DNA of 64,000 nucleotides from Mimachlamys varia (Eukaryota; Mollusca; Bivalvia; Pectinida; Pectinidae). Of the stretch, positions 24,601 to 39,600 are shown in pieces. Location: positions 37,639,465 to 37,703,464 of the forward strand of contig OX392536.1 in assembly GCA_947623455.1 (NCBI GenBank), read 5' to 3'. Positions within the stretch are counted from its first letter, which is position 1. Every line of letters begins with the position of its first letter. Below the pieces are notes generated by a model that was not told where the DNA came from, did no database searches, and worked only from the letters and a program-made list of their open reading frames with translations. Both the position numbers and the translations under genes were made by a program.

Positions 24601-27600
24601 TTTGATATTTTTCATATATACCGGACTACACATGCACAGTTGGTGTATCAATTCTTATCTTTACTCAGACTGATAAAATTATTTTGGTTCTTCATGTTTT
24701 AATTTCAGCTTTAAATGAACGCCTCCAGAATTTTACCGTTAGCGTCCAGCTGTCCAGCCTGAAGTACCGTTTCATCTAGTACAAGCGAGGTATCGGATGC
24801 CAGCTGTAGAGCTCCACTCAACAGACGATTAGCAGTGTAATCCTTTTGGGGACACAGACGGATCTTGTTCATGTTTTCTATGGTAATGGGAAGAATGTGG
24901 CTCTGAAAAATCACAGCAAATCCTTTTAATCAACATTCTGATCTTCACAAGTTGCAAGATATTTTCTGTTTGTCATGTTCAAGCTTCTCTGACTGGAATT
25001 TGTGATTGATCATTCATTAACAGTACAACTACTACCCCTGCAAATAAGTTTGCTGACGTGAAGAATATTCTCTGAACTATTTTTTAACAAAAATGAGTCA
25101 TGCTCATCAGATGGTTTAAACATAAATTATTCATATTTCTCTCATCAATGCAAGAAACAAATCAATTTTTATTCTTAAATTTTAACTTGTATCAATAATA
25201 GTCCCTCGTAACCCCTGAACAATATGTCTACTTATGTACCACAACAGCTGCCGTACCTTGGTAACTATGGAGGAGAGAAATCTGTGCAGCAGTGCTGAAT
25301 ACTCTGGTGTTGTAGGACAGTTGGTGAAGTTCAAACAGAACTTACCCAGGGGAATCACATCAGCTCTGGCATATCTAATAATTAAACATATTAACCAACT
25401 TCAATTTACACTGTAGACAAACTTAAATTTCACTTTAAAATAACAGTTGAATAACGTGTTTTGTGGTGTAAAAATATTCAAGATTCGTGATTTGGGGAAA
25501 TACACCTAAGCAAATTCTCAACAATGTCTAATAAGATGTTTTTTTCGTAATGCTCTCTCCAGCTTTAACTCTTTCGGTACTCGTTCAAATTTCCCGCTCG
25601 CTACCCGGAAGTGATCACCGGTTCGTCCATTGCACATAACGCTTTTCAGAGCACATGGCGGAATGCTACCCCTTCGATTAAAGGATAATTTACAGATGTC
25701 TTGTGCTTACATGTCTGGTACATTGTCATTTATTTGTTGAAATGCATTGTATGAAATCAGCAGAAACATGTTTATCAAGTATCTACGAGAACACATGACG
25801 AAATCGTCAGGTAGAATGACAGGAAGTCAAACTGTTTATCTGTTCACCGTGTCACACATGTTTGGAATATCACTTCATCGTAACCCTTTTCTTTCGATGC
25901 AAAAACAAGTTAAACATATTCTTGTTTTGTTTTGACGATCATTTGTACTCCGTTGTATATTTTCAAACGTTTGCACTTCTTTTTGTCGTTTTAACCGTCA
26001 TTAATGCCTTGAAATCGAAAGTAAAATCCGGGTCCGCCATTTTGTTGTCAGTGTAAACAACTCGGACTGAACTCGATAAAAACCTGCCGTTTTCTGTGAA
26101 AACGACTATTATAACAAATAGTTAAGCATGTTATAAGTAATATTAAATGTTTTGAATTTCTTTTTGTATATATTTATTATTTGTTAAAAACGCATTTCAT
26201 ATGTAAACTCCTTCGTACAAACACGCCAAACGAGCGAGTTACACACACATTTTTCTTGACGTCTCAAGGCATCATGAAGGATACCGGAGCACTTTTTTAT
26301 GAAGTCTCAAGGTGTCATGAGTACGGAAAGAGTTAAACTTTCAATGCACTGTTCACTAACACCAGATGATAGAAGCTATACTTACACAGAAGATAGGAGG
26401 TGACAAAGGAAATATTCAGCAGCTAGTTTATCTCCAAACAGTATATGTTCCAGGGTAGCCATGATCTGTTGGCGCAATGCAGTTATCTCCCCTTGTAGCC
26501 TTGACAAAACTGGAAAATGAAGGCAATTCATTTTATTTTCCATAAAGGTCTTGAATTTTTATATAGGAATTACAAATAAAAGAAGGAATCTGCTGGAAAA
26601 ATACAACTGGGTAATAAAGTGAATTAACTGATGATTGGTCAAACAGTTTGAAGTTTTTCCAAGGATACTAGAGTGGACATCACTTTAACTATTATACATA
26701 CTTATAAACCTTAGTCCGCAGAAAAGTCCAAATATTCGGCAGTTAAGCGAATGTAAAACATTAACAAGAGATCCCAGAGGGATCTTGGCGCCCACCATCA
26801 AATGATCTAAGTTTGTTTTTTGAAAGATGGTTCTTTTCTCTTCTTTCGATTGTCTCTTAGGTGTTGATTAAGTGTGAGCAGAGACTCTGGTGGGACACAG
26901 ATGCATTTTTTTGGTTTTTTTTGTGAATTACATTGTCGTTTCCTTATTCTTAGCACCCATGAATTGTATTTGTTTTTGTCTTTGTCATGGGTTTTTTTTT
27001 TCGTGTATGTAGATTGATTTTTTTTTTAAAGATTTTGTTTTTCTGAATCATGTCGAAAACCTACAGTTACGTACATTGGGGGTTTTAAGTATATCCTTGA
27101 ACAGTATTTTGGTGATATTTTGTTATTTTGTTATTTTTATTAAAGATGCTACGTCGTCGATAGAGCGTCAATATCGTCGATTGAAAACTAGAATAGGCCA
27201 TTATATAATTTCATTTTGAGCAATGTATATATTCATGTACTTCCATGATGTCACAAGTTATAATATTTTAGATATGGTTGTTTTTTCCATATTAAGAAGT
27301 AGCTTCAAAACGAAACATGAAATGTTTAGTATAATAGCATTTTTTGTGTTATAATTTTTTCATACATATAGTCACAATAATTTCATTTAATTGATTAGAA
27401 AACAAACCTTATTACCGGTACAGTCGTGTATATATAGTACATTCACTGCTATGCATGGTCATCATTTATGTATCGCCCTCCCCAAATGATGCCTCATATC
27501 AAAATTACATGTGATCCATTAAGAAATGAAGGAGGAGTAGCATTTTGAAATGAAAATTTACTGTAGACGGCAAATGGCGGACGACGACACACGAAGCACA

Positions 27601-30600
27601 AACTTCAATTGACAAAATCCAAGATGGCTGCCTGTCGGCCATGTTGTTTTCCGATCCGTCTCAAATTCAACCATGCATAGCTAGGCACCAGGAGGAACCT
27701 ACATATGAAATTTGTGAAAGTTCCCTTCAGTATATTCTCAGAAATAGGGATAACAAACTTCAATTGTCAAAATCCAAGATGGCTGCCTGTCGGCAATGTT
27801 GTTTTCCGATCTGTCCAAAAATGGAATATGCACAACTAGGGACCAAGGTGAACCAACAAATGAAATTTGAGAAAGATACCTTCAGTACTTTCTTAGAAAT
27901 AGCGATAACAAACTTCAATTGTCAAAATCCAAGATGGCTGCCTGTCGGCCATATTGTTTTCTGATCTGTCCCAAAATGGAATATACACAACTAGGGACCA
28001 AGGTGAACCAACACATGAAATTTGAGAAAGATACCTTCAGTAATTTCTGAGAAATAGCCATAACTAACTTCAATTGTCAAAATCCGAGATGGCTGCCTGT
28101 CGGCCATGTTGTTTTTGGATTGGTCCCAAAATGCAATATGCATAACTACACACCAAGGGGAACCTACACATGAAATTTGAGAAAGATCCATTCAGTACAT
28201 TCTCAGAAATAGCGATAACAAAGTTCAACTGTCAAAATCCAAGATGGCTGCCTGTCGGCCATGTTGTTTTCGGATTGGTCCAAAAATGCAATATGCATAA
28301 CTAGGCACCAAGGGGAACCTACACATGAAATTTGAGAAAGATCCATTCAGTACATTCTCAGAAATAGGGATAACAAAGTTCAAATGTCAAAATCCAAGAT
28401 GGCTGCCTGTCGGCCATCTTGAATTCAGATCGGTCCCAAAATGGAATATACACAACTAGGGACCAAGGTGAACCAACACATGAAATTTGAGAAAGATACC
28501 TTCAGTACTTTCTTAGAAATAGCGATAACAAACTTCAATTGTCAAAATCCAAGATGGCTGCCTGTCGGCCATGTTGTTTTTGGATTGGTCCCAAAATGCA
28601 ATATGCATAACTGCACACCAAGGGGAACCTACACATGAAATTTGAGAAAGATCCATTCAGTATATTCTCAGAAATAGCGATAACAAAGTTCAACTGTCAA
28701 AATCCAAGATGGCTGCCTGTCGGCCACGTTGTTTTCGGATTGGTCCCAAAATGCAATATGCATAACTAAGCACCAAGGGGAACCTACACATGAAATTTGA
28801 GAAAGATCCATTCAGTACATTCTCAGAAATAGGGATAACAAAGTTCAAATGTCAAAATCCAAGATGGCTGCCTGTCGGCCATCTTGAATTCAGATCGGTC
28901 CCAAAATGGAATATGCACAACTAGGGACCAAGGTGAACCAACACATGAAATTTGAGAAAGATCCATTCAGTACATTCTCAGAAATAGGGATAACAAAGTT
29001 CAAATGTCAAAATCCAAGATGGCTACCTGTCGGCCATCTTGAATTCAGATCGGTCCCAAAATGGAATATGCACAACTAGGGACCAAGGTGAACCAACACA
29101 TGAAATTTGAGAAAGATTCCTTCGGTACTTTATGAGAAATAGCAATAACAAGAATTGTTTACGGACGGACTAACGGACGGACGGACGACGGACGACGGAC
29201 CACGGACGCAGGGCGATTTGAATAGCCCACCATCTGATGATGGTGGGCTAAAAACTACTCAATCAATTAATCAATCGCATTCTTGTATACTTTTCGAGAG
29301 ATTACATAAGAGTTCTGTTTAAATCATGGACTTGAGGGAATCATTTAAAGTCTCTGTTTAGAAACATTTAAGTATAAGCACAGGCTCTGTTTTGTTAGAG
29401 TGAAGCTGTTGACTACACACCTTCCTTAAAACCATCCTCCTTGGAGGTGGTTGGGGTAAGTAGGGGGTTGATATGTGTCAGTTTTGTGCCCAGAACAGCA
29501 TGAAGGCGTGGCACCAGTGAAGGGGGCGGGGCATGGGCATTCTTCTCCTCCATAGATACCTCAAACCCATCTGTACACACTCCACCCTCGGGGCTGTGAA
29601 ATAGAGCAACCTTTTAACTTCAATCATATACAAAGAAGTTGGAACAAAGTTTAACTTCCTTTGCAAAGACCATAAAATGTGAAATATGCATTGGACAACA
29701 TTCAATTTAATAACAATAATTGCATTAAACCTATTTTAACAACTACAACAATAGTATGAACATTTACACATGAACATTTCCCAATCACAAACTATGATCT
29801 TTTCCATCAAACTCTTACAGTGATGAGGAACCAAGAAGACTTTAAGTTCTTGAATGTTTTGATCAGCATTTGTTACTTAGAACTGGTAACTAAATAAAAC
29901 AGCTTTGTTTCGGCAAAAAACCTGATCATGAATGAAAGATCACATAGAAAGGTGAAAAACAAAGGACTTGAAATTCATCTTGTTGATGCTTATCATGTTG
30001 TATAACATACTTTTTCATTAAAACTTATTTCAAAATGCTTGTTTATGTACTTTTTTCAAAGAATTTTTGAAGAATCAGCATAAATAATAAAGAAACCTAC
30101 ATTAGTTATTTTCAGGTACAGGAACTACTATAATTCCTCTACACCCGACTCTGTTATCCATAACAAGAGGCCCAGAGGGCCTGTATCGCTCACCTGGATA
30201 CATTGTTATCTAGGTAATCATGATAAAATATTTTCTTTTTGACCCCGCCCCTCAGCCCCCTGGGGCGTTAGTCCCACCATTAGTACAATGTTGAATCTTG
30301 AGCACCTAGGGATGCTTCCTGCCAAATAAGGCTGATTTCCAATCAATGATTATGGAGAAGAAGTCCCTAAACCAATATAGCTAAATAACCATTTTTGACC
30401 CCGACCCTCAGCTCCCTAGGGGGTCAGTCCCACCATGAGTACCATTTTGAATCCCGAGCACCTAGGGATGGTTCCTGCCAAATAAGGCTGATTTCCAATC
30501 AGTGGTTATGAAGAAGAAGTCGCTAATATCAATAAAGCTAAATACTTTTTATGGCCCCAACCCCTCAGCCCCCTAGGGGGTCAGTCCCACCATGAGTACA

Positions 30601-33600
30601 ATTTTGAATCCTGGGCACCTAAGCATGCTTCCTGCCAAATAAAGTTGATTTCCAATCAGTGGTTATGCAGAAGTCGCTAATATCAATATAGCTAAATACT
30701 TTTTATGGCCCCAACCCCTCAGCCCTCTAGGGGGTCAGTCCCACCATGAGTACAATTTTGAATCCTGAGCATCTAGGGATACTTTCTGCCAAATAAGGCT
30801 GATTTCCAATCAGTGATTATGAAGAAGAAGTCCCTAATATCAATATAGCTAAATACTTTTTATGGCGCCAACCCCTCAGCCCCCTAGGGGGTCAGTCCCA
30901 CCATGAGTACAATTTTGAATCCTGAGCACCTAGGGATACTTTCTGCCAAATAAGGCTGATTTCCAATCAGTGGTTATGGAGAAGAAGTCGCTAATATCAA
31001 TATAGCTAAATACTTCTTTTTGGCCCCGCCCCTCAGCTCCCTGGGGGGTCAGTCCCACCATGAGTACAATTTGGAATCCTGAGCAGCTAGGGATGCTTCC
31101 TGTAAAATAAGGCTGATTTCCAATCAATGGTTATGGAGAAGAAGTCGATTAAACCATTATAGCTAAATAACCCTTTTTGGCCCAACCCCTCAGCCCCCTA
31201 GGGGGTCAGTCCCACCATGAGTACAATTTTGAATCCTGAGCACCTAGGGATACTTTCTGCCAAATAAGGCTGATTTCCAATCAGTGGTTATGGAGGAGAA
31301 GTCGCTTAAACCAATAAAGCTAAATAACCATTTTGGCCCCGCCCCTCAGGCCCCAAGGTGGTCAGCCCCACCATTAGTACAATTTTGAATCCTGAGCATC
31401 TAGGGATACTTTCTGTCAAATAAGGTTGATTACCAATCAGTGGTTATGAAGAAGAAGTCCCTAATATCAATATAGGTATTTAATTTTTTATGGCCCCACC
31501 CCTCAGCCCCCTAGGGGGTCAGTCCAACCATTAGTACAATTTTGAATCCTGAGCACCTAGGGATACTTTCTGCCAAATAAGGCTGATTTCCAATCAGTGG
31601 TTATGGAGAAGAAGTCGCTTAAACCAATATAGCTAAATAACCATTTTGGCCCCGCCCCTCAGCCACCTAGGGGGTCAGTCTCACCATTAGTACAATTTTG
31701 AATCCTGGGCACCCAAGGATGCTTCCTGCCAAATTAGGTTGATTTCCTATCAGTGGTTATGGAGGAGAAGTCGTTTAAAGAAATTGTTGACGGACGACGG
31801 ACGGACGGACGGACGGACGGACGGACGACGGACGACACGGTATGGCATAAGCTCACCTCGGTCCTTCGGACCAGGTGAGCTAATAAAGTTGTTTCACGTT
31901 CACTTCCTGTCAAAGGTGCTGTATAATTATATATGTCCTTATTTTTCCACGCTTTGTTCAGTACATTTTTGAAAGAGTTCAGGTCTTACGGATATCTTAC
32001 CCTTGGTCCTCCGCTTCAAACTGTGCCAGCGAGGGATCTACAGACAACACGCCAACAAACTCCACCATATCATTGACACAGTAACAATCAATGTCATCAT
32101 ATATCTGAAGACAGAAAGAATGAAGCATAAGTTTAAAGAGCATCGAGACATGAAGAGGTCAATTTTAGTTTTGAAGGGTCAATGGACCTATGACCACCTC
32201 CAGGATTATTCTGGATTACCTATCAAACCCCAATACACCATAATCATATAAGGTCAACTAATTTTTGTTCAAAATAAATAGCATCTTTCATCTTCTTTAG
32301 GAATGACAGGATACTGTCCAAATTTGGTCTGAAGTAACTTTGAGTAAAGGGGATTCAATTTTGTATAAACGGTTGAATTACAGGTGCTTGGGGATACGGG
32401 GTTACTGGGTTCTTGGGGTTACTGGGTTCTTGGGGTTACTGGGTTCTTGGGGATACTGGGTTACTGGGTTCTTGGGGATACTGGGTTACTAGGTTCTTGG
32501 GGATACTGGGTTACTAGGTTCTTGGGGATATAGGGTTACTAGGTTCTTGGGGATACTGGGTTACTGGGTTCTTGGGGATACTGGGCTCAGAAGAGACACG
32601 TCACACTTTACTGAACTCTCATAAGACAAGGATACAAATCAGAAATCAGAACTATATACCAGTAGTCACTTTATTAGTTCAGGTTTAATACATTTTGTAG
32701 AATAAATTACAAGATAACACTTCTATCATTCATTTGAAATATGAAACAGAAAGTAGACACTGCTAAATACCTTTATCAGACAGGAGATTCCTTTCTCCTC
32801 TGGTAAGGGGAAGTTCAGGTCTGGTAACACTGGGCTGGTTGCAGCTATAAAGAAACAGAAGTTAATATACTCATCAAAACTTACAAAACAATGCAACATA
32901 TGTACCAAATAAGTTTCTCCAATCTTTTTCAATGGAGAGTATTACATTTTTTTTTAAATTGACAAATGACTTTTGAATCATTATCCTGGATGGACAAAGT
33001 GAGATAACATTAATGTTCCAACATACAGTCATTACCTGTTTTGTCGTTGACACATGTTCTCTTATTTTCGGAACTCTCTGACACTTGTGTTGTTTCCATG
33101 GTAATATCCGTTGTTTCCATGGCCTCACTCTGACCAGTGACTTCTGACCCTTCCTCTTCCAGACCTCTCTTACAGCGAACTGGTGTGTAGGAAGTAGAGG
33201 GATGGACCTTGACCCCTGCACGATCGGTATGACCTTGAACTTTGTTAAGGAAGTGTCCACCAGACAATTAACCCAATGCATACAAACTTGATAATATGGT
33301 TTGTGTTCATTTAAGGATTAACCTTTGATTTTGTTTAGTTTATGAGATCATAAATCCAATGGAGCACGAGGTAAATTGCGTAAACGCTAAATTTACCGAC
33401 TGCTCCATTGGATTTATGATCTCATAAACTAAACAAAATCAAAGGTTAATCCTTATATTTACAGTATTTTTCTGTAAATGGGTCATAACTTTTCTGTTCA
33501 ATTTAGCCCCATCTGCGGACATATATTTCATTTCAAAACTTACAAACGTGAAAACGGTTCAATAAATGTAACAGCATGATGTTTGCACAAGCCGTAGCTA

Positions 33601-36600
33601 GCTCCGACCATGTCAATTGTTAATGACGTTACACAATTGTAATTCGAACGGGATAATTTGCATAGCTCCGCCCACATGTATTGTTGTCGACGTCATAGAA
33701 TTTTTGCACGTTCTCAAGTATTGTTATTGGAAAATAACTCTAGTTTGCAGTGCAATGGTTATCGAGTGAATGTCAGTGTAGACTGTAAATATTTGAATTT
33801 AAGCAGTTGTGCTCTTCCTTTTATTTAGTCCAGCTACAGATGCTTGTATGGCAAACTTTTTGAACGATCCTCTCCTTAACTTCAAGCAAATCCTACATTA
33901 TATCAGAATAAACTTTGCAGGAAATTTCTCAGGTTAGGTTGGGGATCACTTCCAAGACATGTAGATTGTATTCGAAGCTGGACTACCACTGTCCATCATT
34001 CTTGGTGCATTTCTTGTTTAAGAGCTGGACATTTGTTACAAATAGTCACAATTTTTTTGCTGTGTGTTTCCAACATAAATTCCTTCCAAGAATAGACTAC
34101 CTCCTACTATAACTTTAACAAGTGTTCTAATTATAATCCAGTCTTATTTTTAGAACTAATATGGTATCTTATTTAAATTTATGTAGAGGTAGTTAACACA
34201 CCAAGCATACAAATCAGTACCTGATTTTGGCAGGGAACTAACTTGAACTTTTTTCCTGGGTTCATAGAAAAGGGGAATTTTTATATGGAACTGGACATAT
34301 TTTTTAAGCAGTAAAATGCAAAATTGCATTCCTTTTTTTCCCAAAATTATCTATAATATTTTTCAATTGGGAATTACAGCAATATCCTAGGGGAAAGGCC
34401 AAGGGGCTTGTATTTGACCCAAAATATTATTGTATGAAAATCCCTGTTTTGTCATATATAGACTTTTCTAGCTCTGCAACCAAACCATCCTAGATAATAT
34501 AGAAGAAACATTTCTTGTCTATTCAATAGAGATATTATCATTTATTATTTAATGTGTAACTTGATTTCTCTGAATTAGCTGTCTTTTCTCAAAATCAATT
34601 CAATTTAGTATCACTTCATTTTTTCTTTTCCCCAAAACGTCTTGCTTTTTTGTATTTGATACTTTCATTTATACAATACCAGGGTAAGTGTTTTCAGTGG
34701 TCAAGTTAAAGCCAAACAAATGAAAATCATATGTAAAGCAAGACATATGTATCTAAATTTATAAGAGAGAATCAGGAACTCGCTAAATACAAAGTGTATA
34801 AGTAGCTGTAAAAGGATATTGCTTTGACCCAGGCACACTCTCCAGGTACTGGAACGCCATACAGGGTTTGTCTGTCCATGGTCTTGTTGTTGGGGGATTC
34901 CATATTAATCTGTTGAAAACTCTATAAAAAGAGGAAACATTTTACTACATTTTGGTTTCTGAACTTCAATAAATGTACTTTCACATGCATTTATAATTAC
35001 AATGAGGGCCTTTGAAGGGACTGTAAGCTTTTTTTAAAAGATTTTGATATGACATGTTTTAACATCTAAAAGCTGCCATGAGAAAAATTTCTTCCTCAGA
35101 ATTTTTTTCTCAGAGGCTCTGGCTATTTACTGCAAGATCTCGGAAATAGAATATGTTAATCAAGTTTGAAATAGGTCAAATAAAAAGTGGGATTCCACAA
35201 TTTAACAAAAGAAAATGACTCATGATTTTCAGACTTACTGCACATTCTGCAATATCTTTGTATTTCCCAGATTTCATGGTCGTCTTTTCTGTCTTTGTGT
35301 CAACCACCTCGTATGAGCCTAAATAGAATTCTGGGTCATACATGTCCTGTACCATACATCTGTAGCGTACCAGTGAGTTGGGTCGAAGGGTATGTAGAGG
35401 AGTGTCGTTCAAACTTGGAATCTGTATAAGTATGGCACAGAAAGACATTTGTAGGAGTCCATGTTGGTATCATTGATGCACGTGATGTACAACAATTATA
35501 CCGTAGATTTGTTCATTCACAACACAGGTTTTTTACAATCTCAATTGTTAGCAACAGCTCCATTTAAAACAGAGAAACAGGCAATAACAAATAACAGTAC
35601 GTATATATGTATACAGGTGTGATATGTTCCTGTGTGCACAATTCTCATACAATCTTTTGTATTTTTGATTTCCAATATCTTTTACTTTCAATTTTTGTAT
35701 GGTGATCAATGACCAAGCAGTGTTTTTACCCCATAAATTTAAAACAGCCTGTTTCTGTTTTACTTGGGGAAGCATGTTCAAATGCCTGTTTGAGGTAAAA
35801 TAACTAGGCATAACAAAACCACTGCAAAGGTATAATGAATGATATTTTAGAAACCGGGGCATCAAAGGATTTGTCAGGTATTTGGAACCGACCCTGGAAG
35901 TATAGAAAGGAAGTGTGCCAACATTACAAAATATTTGTATATAATCGTACTTTTTCAACATCACATCAGATACCTAATTACATGAGGATAATGGTCACCT
36001 CGGCCCTCGCTCACCTCGGTTGGGCCGAAGTTAAATAGGTCACCTCGGCCCATCATTATATCTCAGTGTTTTTCCTGGGTATTTTGGGGAAAATTCAACT
36101 TGCCAAATTGGAAAAAAAATTAGCGTGAACAGGTATTAATTTGGGAAAAGATTTAAACCCAACCACACTCATTAAATGTTCCATGCTTACTAATTTTACA
36201 GTGCACAGTGTATCATTTAGCTTTATGGTATGGTAAACACTGAAAACAAAGAACTGGGAGTTACATGATGAGTCAAGTCTGAGTCACAGACTCACTCACT
36301 GATATTTCTTTTAATGATTTTTTATTCATTATAACATCATATGCGCGTCTTTTTTCCGGATTTTGAAAAGTCATAATAATTGGGAATTTTCAAGTTGATT
36401 TTGGGAAAAAATAACACTTAAACGCATTGGGAATGGGGTCGTTTGGCGTACCCAGTTATATAGGCAGGAAAAACACTGCATCTGCCCCTATATAATATAT
36501 ATTTGTATACCATATGTGTATTACTATATATCATATATGTTAAAAGATTTAACTATCAAAGAATAAACAATTTTGTACCAAACTAAAGCACATTATACAC

Positions 36601-39600
36601 GAAATGTGCATTACAGAATAAACAATATTTTATTACAAACCTTAGCCGTAATCAGGGACTTTTTAAACATTTTTTACTACAAACATAAGCCGTTATTGGG
36701 AACAATTTAAATTATGTTTTTTAATATAAACATATTAGTGGTAATCTGTGACAATTTTGTAATACAATCACAAGCCTTAATCAATGACTGTTGTTTTATT
36801 TGAGTTATCGTTCTCGGAAGGAACTCATCTGCCACTTGGGGATAACAAATAATAATGATGTTACATGTAAATTAATTTACTGTAACTCTAATTCATTACA
36901 TGTACCTGTAGACACATTTATGTATGCCGTATGCTAAAAGGAAATTAGGAAAAATATGTCATATCACTTGACATGCTATTTACCTGACTACATGTAAGGG
37001 GAAAATGGGAAAACATTACACTTCTTCAATTCGGGAGGTATCTTTATAACAAACTTAAAAATGTACTTACCCATGACATTGCATTGCCTTTAGTTCTGGC
37101 ACCAAAATAGTCTCTAACTACTTTACTGTCAACCTTGCCATCTTTATCTGAAAATACACATTTCAACATTACCGTATTTGTATCTATAAGATAAGTTTAT
37201 TTCTGGTGCAGGACATTTTATAGTCCTCTATACCAGTATCCAAAAAAACAGATCCTGTCAGATATATAAAAACAGAGCACATATTAAAAATATGTACAAT
37301 ACATTGAGATTAAAGGGGCATCCCGGGGAAGTCTACAATGAATTTATTGAATGAACATGCTGTCTGCACTACCAGATGCATTTTCCTGTTATTTCAATAT
37401 TCAAAGTCCTCTCAAAATGTGTTTATTAGCCACTTGCAAAATTGAATTTTAGGGAAAGCCCGATTAAAATAGCGATGATCACGCGTCAATCACGTGACTA
37501 TTTTGTCGCATGTCAGCGAAGGGGCCCAACGGGAGGGGACGCGTAATGTATAGGTCCGATGATGAACCAGACACAAAATCCGTGTATCAATTTATTGAAT
37601 CATATTCACATTAATAATCAGACGTTAATTACACACGATATTCATATGAAGACATTTATGTCGGCATCTCTGCATCATTTATCGACATCAGTACCTCACT
37701 GAGACCGATGCAAATGGGTACAGTAAACCAATACGACACTGCACTCTTACATTGTATGTTTAACAGTGTCATGTGGGTTTCCGACGACGACAACCATAGA
37801 GCAAACCTTAATTTCTGTAAAAAGTTATCTTCACGAATCCTCATTTAGAACCATTTCACAAGAGGTGTGCATGCATTGAAAAGTGCAAAAATAAAATGAA
37901 ATGATTCCGATTTTTTTTATACAACTCGATGTCTTGAAGATTTTTTTTTCAGACTTTCTATATATTCATCTAAAATCTATCCAACTTTCAGCGTCAACAT
38001 ACTTTAACACTTACAATTATATATGTATCACGGAAGTCCGTGCACTCATATGACGCACCACGCACTAAACATGTAGAATACATGTATAATATATATATCA
38101 AATTTGGAACTTGTCGAGAAGATAATTCTCCAATACTTAATCCATTTATATATGTTATGATTCATTTTACTTTTTTTTTATGTTAATTTAAAGGTTCGTT
38201 AACATTTTCAACACAACTGCAGACATGGGACATACATGTATATGATTTTTTTTTATGAATTAATGACTTCACTTATATAATGCATATATTTTGATTCATA
38301 TCAAATTTAATACCGGGGTCCAAACCCGATAATATTTGTACAATCCGTATTTTATATATTAGGTATGACAAGAATTTTTTATCCGCACATGATGACATAA
38401 ATTTATTCATTTTGTCCAAATTGAATCTGTATACATTAAACTCAATCGCCCGGAATACCGGCGTTTTACAACGTAACCCCCCCAACCCCCAACCCCCCAT
38501 ACGGTTTTTCTCGTATGTAAAAATGTCTTTCTCTTCAGCAATATAATTCAATAATGCCGTTTTACTGGAATATTATAAAGGGAATATTACATTACACGCT
38601 TTCAAGTTTTACACAAGCATTTCATGTAATAGAGGAATGAAAGAGTTATCCCTTGGGAAGCCCCAAAACCAAATCAAAACTGTGTCACCGGCTATCCAGA
38701 AGAAAACTGTAACAATGCAAACAATTGGGCTGTTGGTCTCTCCCTTGAATACTTCCCATCCCTCATTATGCTTCCGTAATATAATCCTTACGTTAAAATT
38801 TGACCATTCGGCCACTTTTCGCTTGGTAGTTACATGTAGGTCACGCGGATCACCATTATTTTGTTTACCGATGTAGCTTGTTATGCGTATGCGTTATTAT
38901 ATGTGATGCAAAAATATTTGCATGTCCAAATCGTTGATCAACGAATAGTGATTCCCTTTTTTAATTATTAATTAAAATTTTTGAGAACATATTTCAGCGT
39001 AAATCGCCCATTAATTTTCCACAAGAGTATACATTTAATTCGTATATACAATAATTCTAAATAAGCATAAAAAAATATAGTTTTACCGTGATGCCTCTTT
39101 AAAATTTAGCCCAGTATACTACATCATGTTTTATATGGTTATTTGCAGCTGTATATATAGTTTTGGAAAATTTTGTGTTTTTTTTCCAATGATTGTCCAA
39201 AGCTTTTTTGAAAGCATTTATACTGGGCGCGGATACAACAGTACTTTCAGGAAGACTCTTCCAGTATTTTACTGTTCTTAAAGACTTATTGAAAAAGTAT
39301 TCTTTCTTGTTGCTGATGTCGCTCGTTTGTGGTAGATTTTCTTTTTTTTACTTAGTTTCCTCAAAAAGCTCTTTCACTTTGTCTCTGCGATGCATCTTCC
39401 CATACTACGACTGTATTACAGCATTCCTTGCTATATATCCCATTAATTGGCGTATAATACGCCAATCAGCATATAATACGCCAATTGGGGTATGGATTTG
39501 TTACTAAAAATAGCCAAAGTCATTATAAACTTCACTTTTTCAGTGTTTCTTTACAAGTCACATTTATTTAGGGATGAAACATTATGGAAATACAAAAATT

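Noticed and set aside
27641..28638. 65-107-codon frames at 27.6-28.6 kb
   Set aside because: They come from the 155-bp core units of the pearl-like element and not from a gene.
32874..33281. 135-codon minus-strand frame beginning [12 protein letters not shown]
   Set aside because: It overlaps MCMBP exon 5 in the wrong frame. The PSTSYTP frame is the conserved one.
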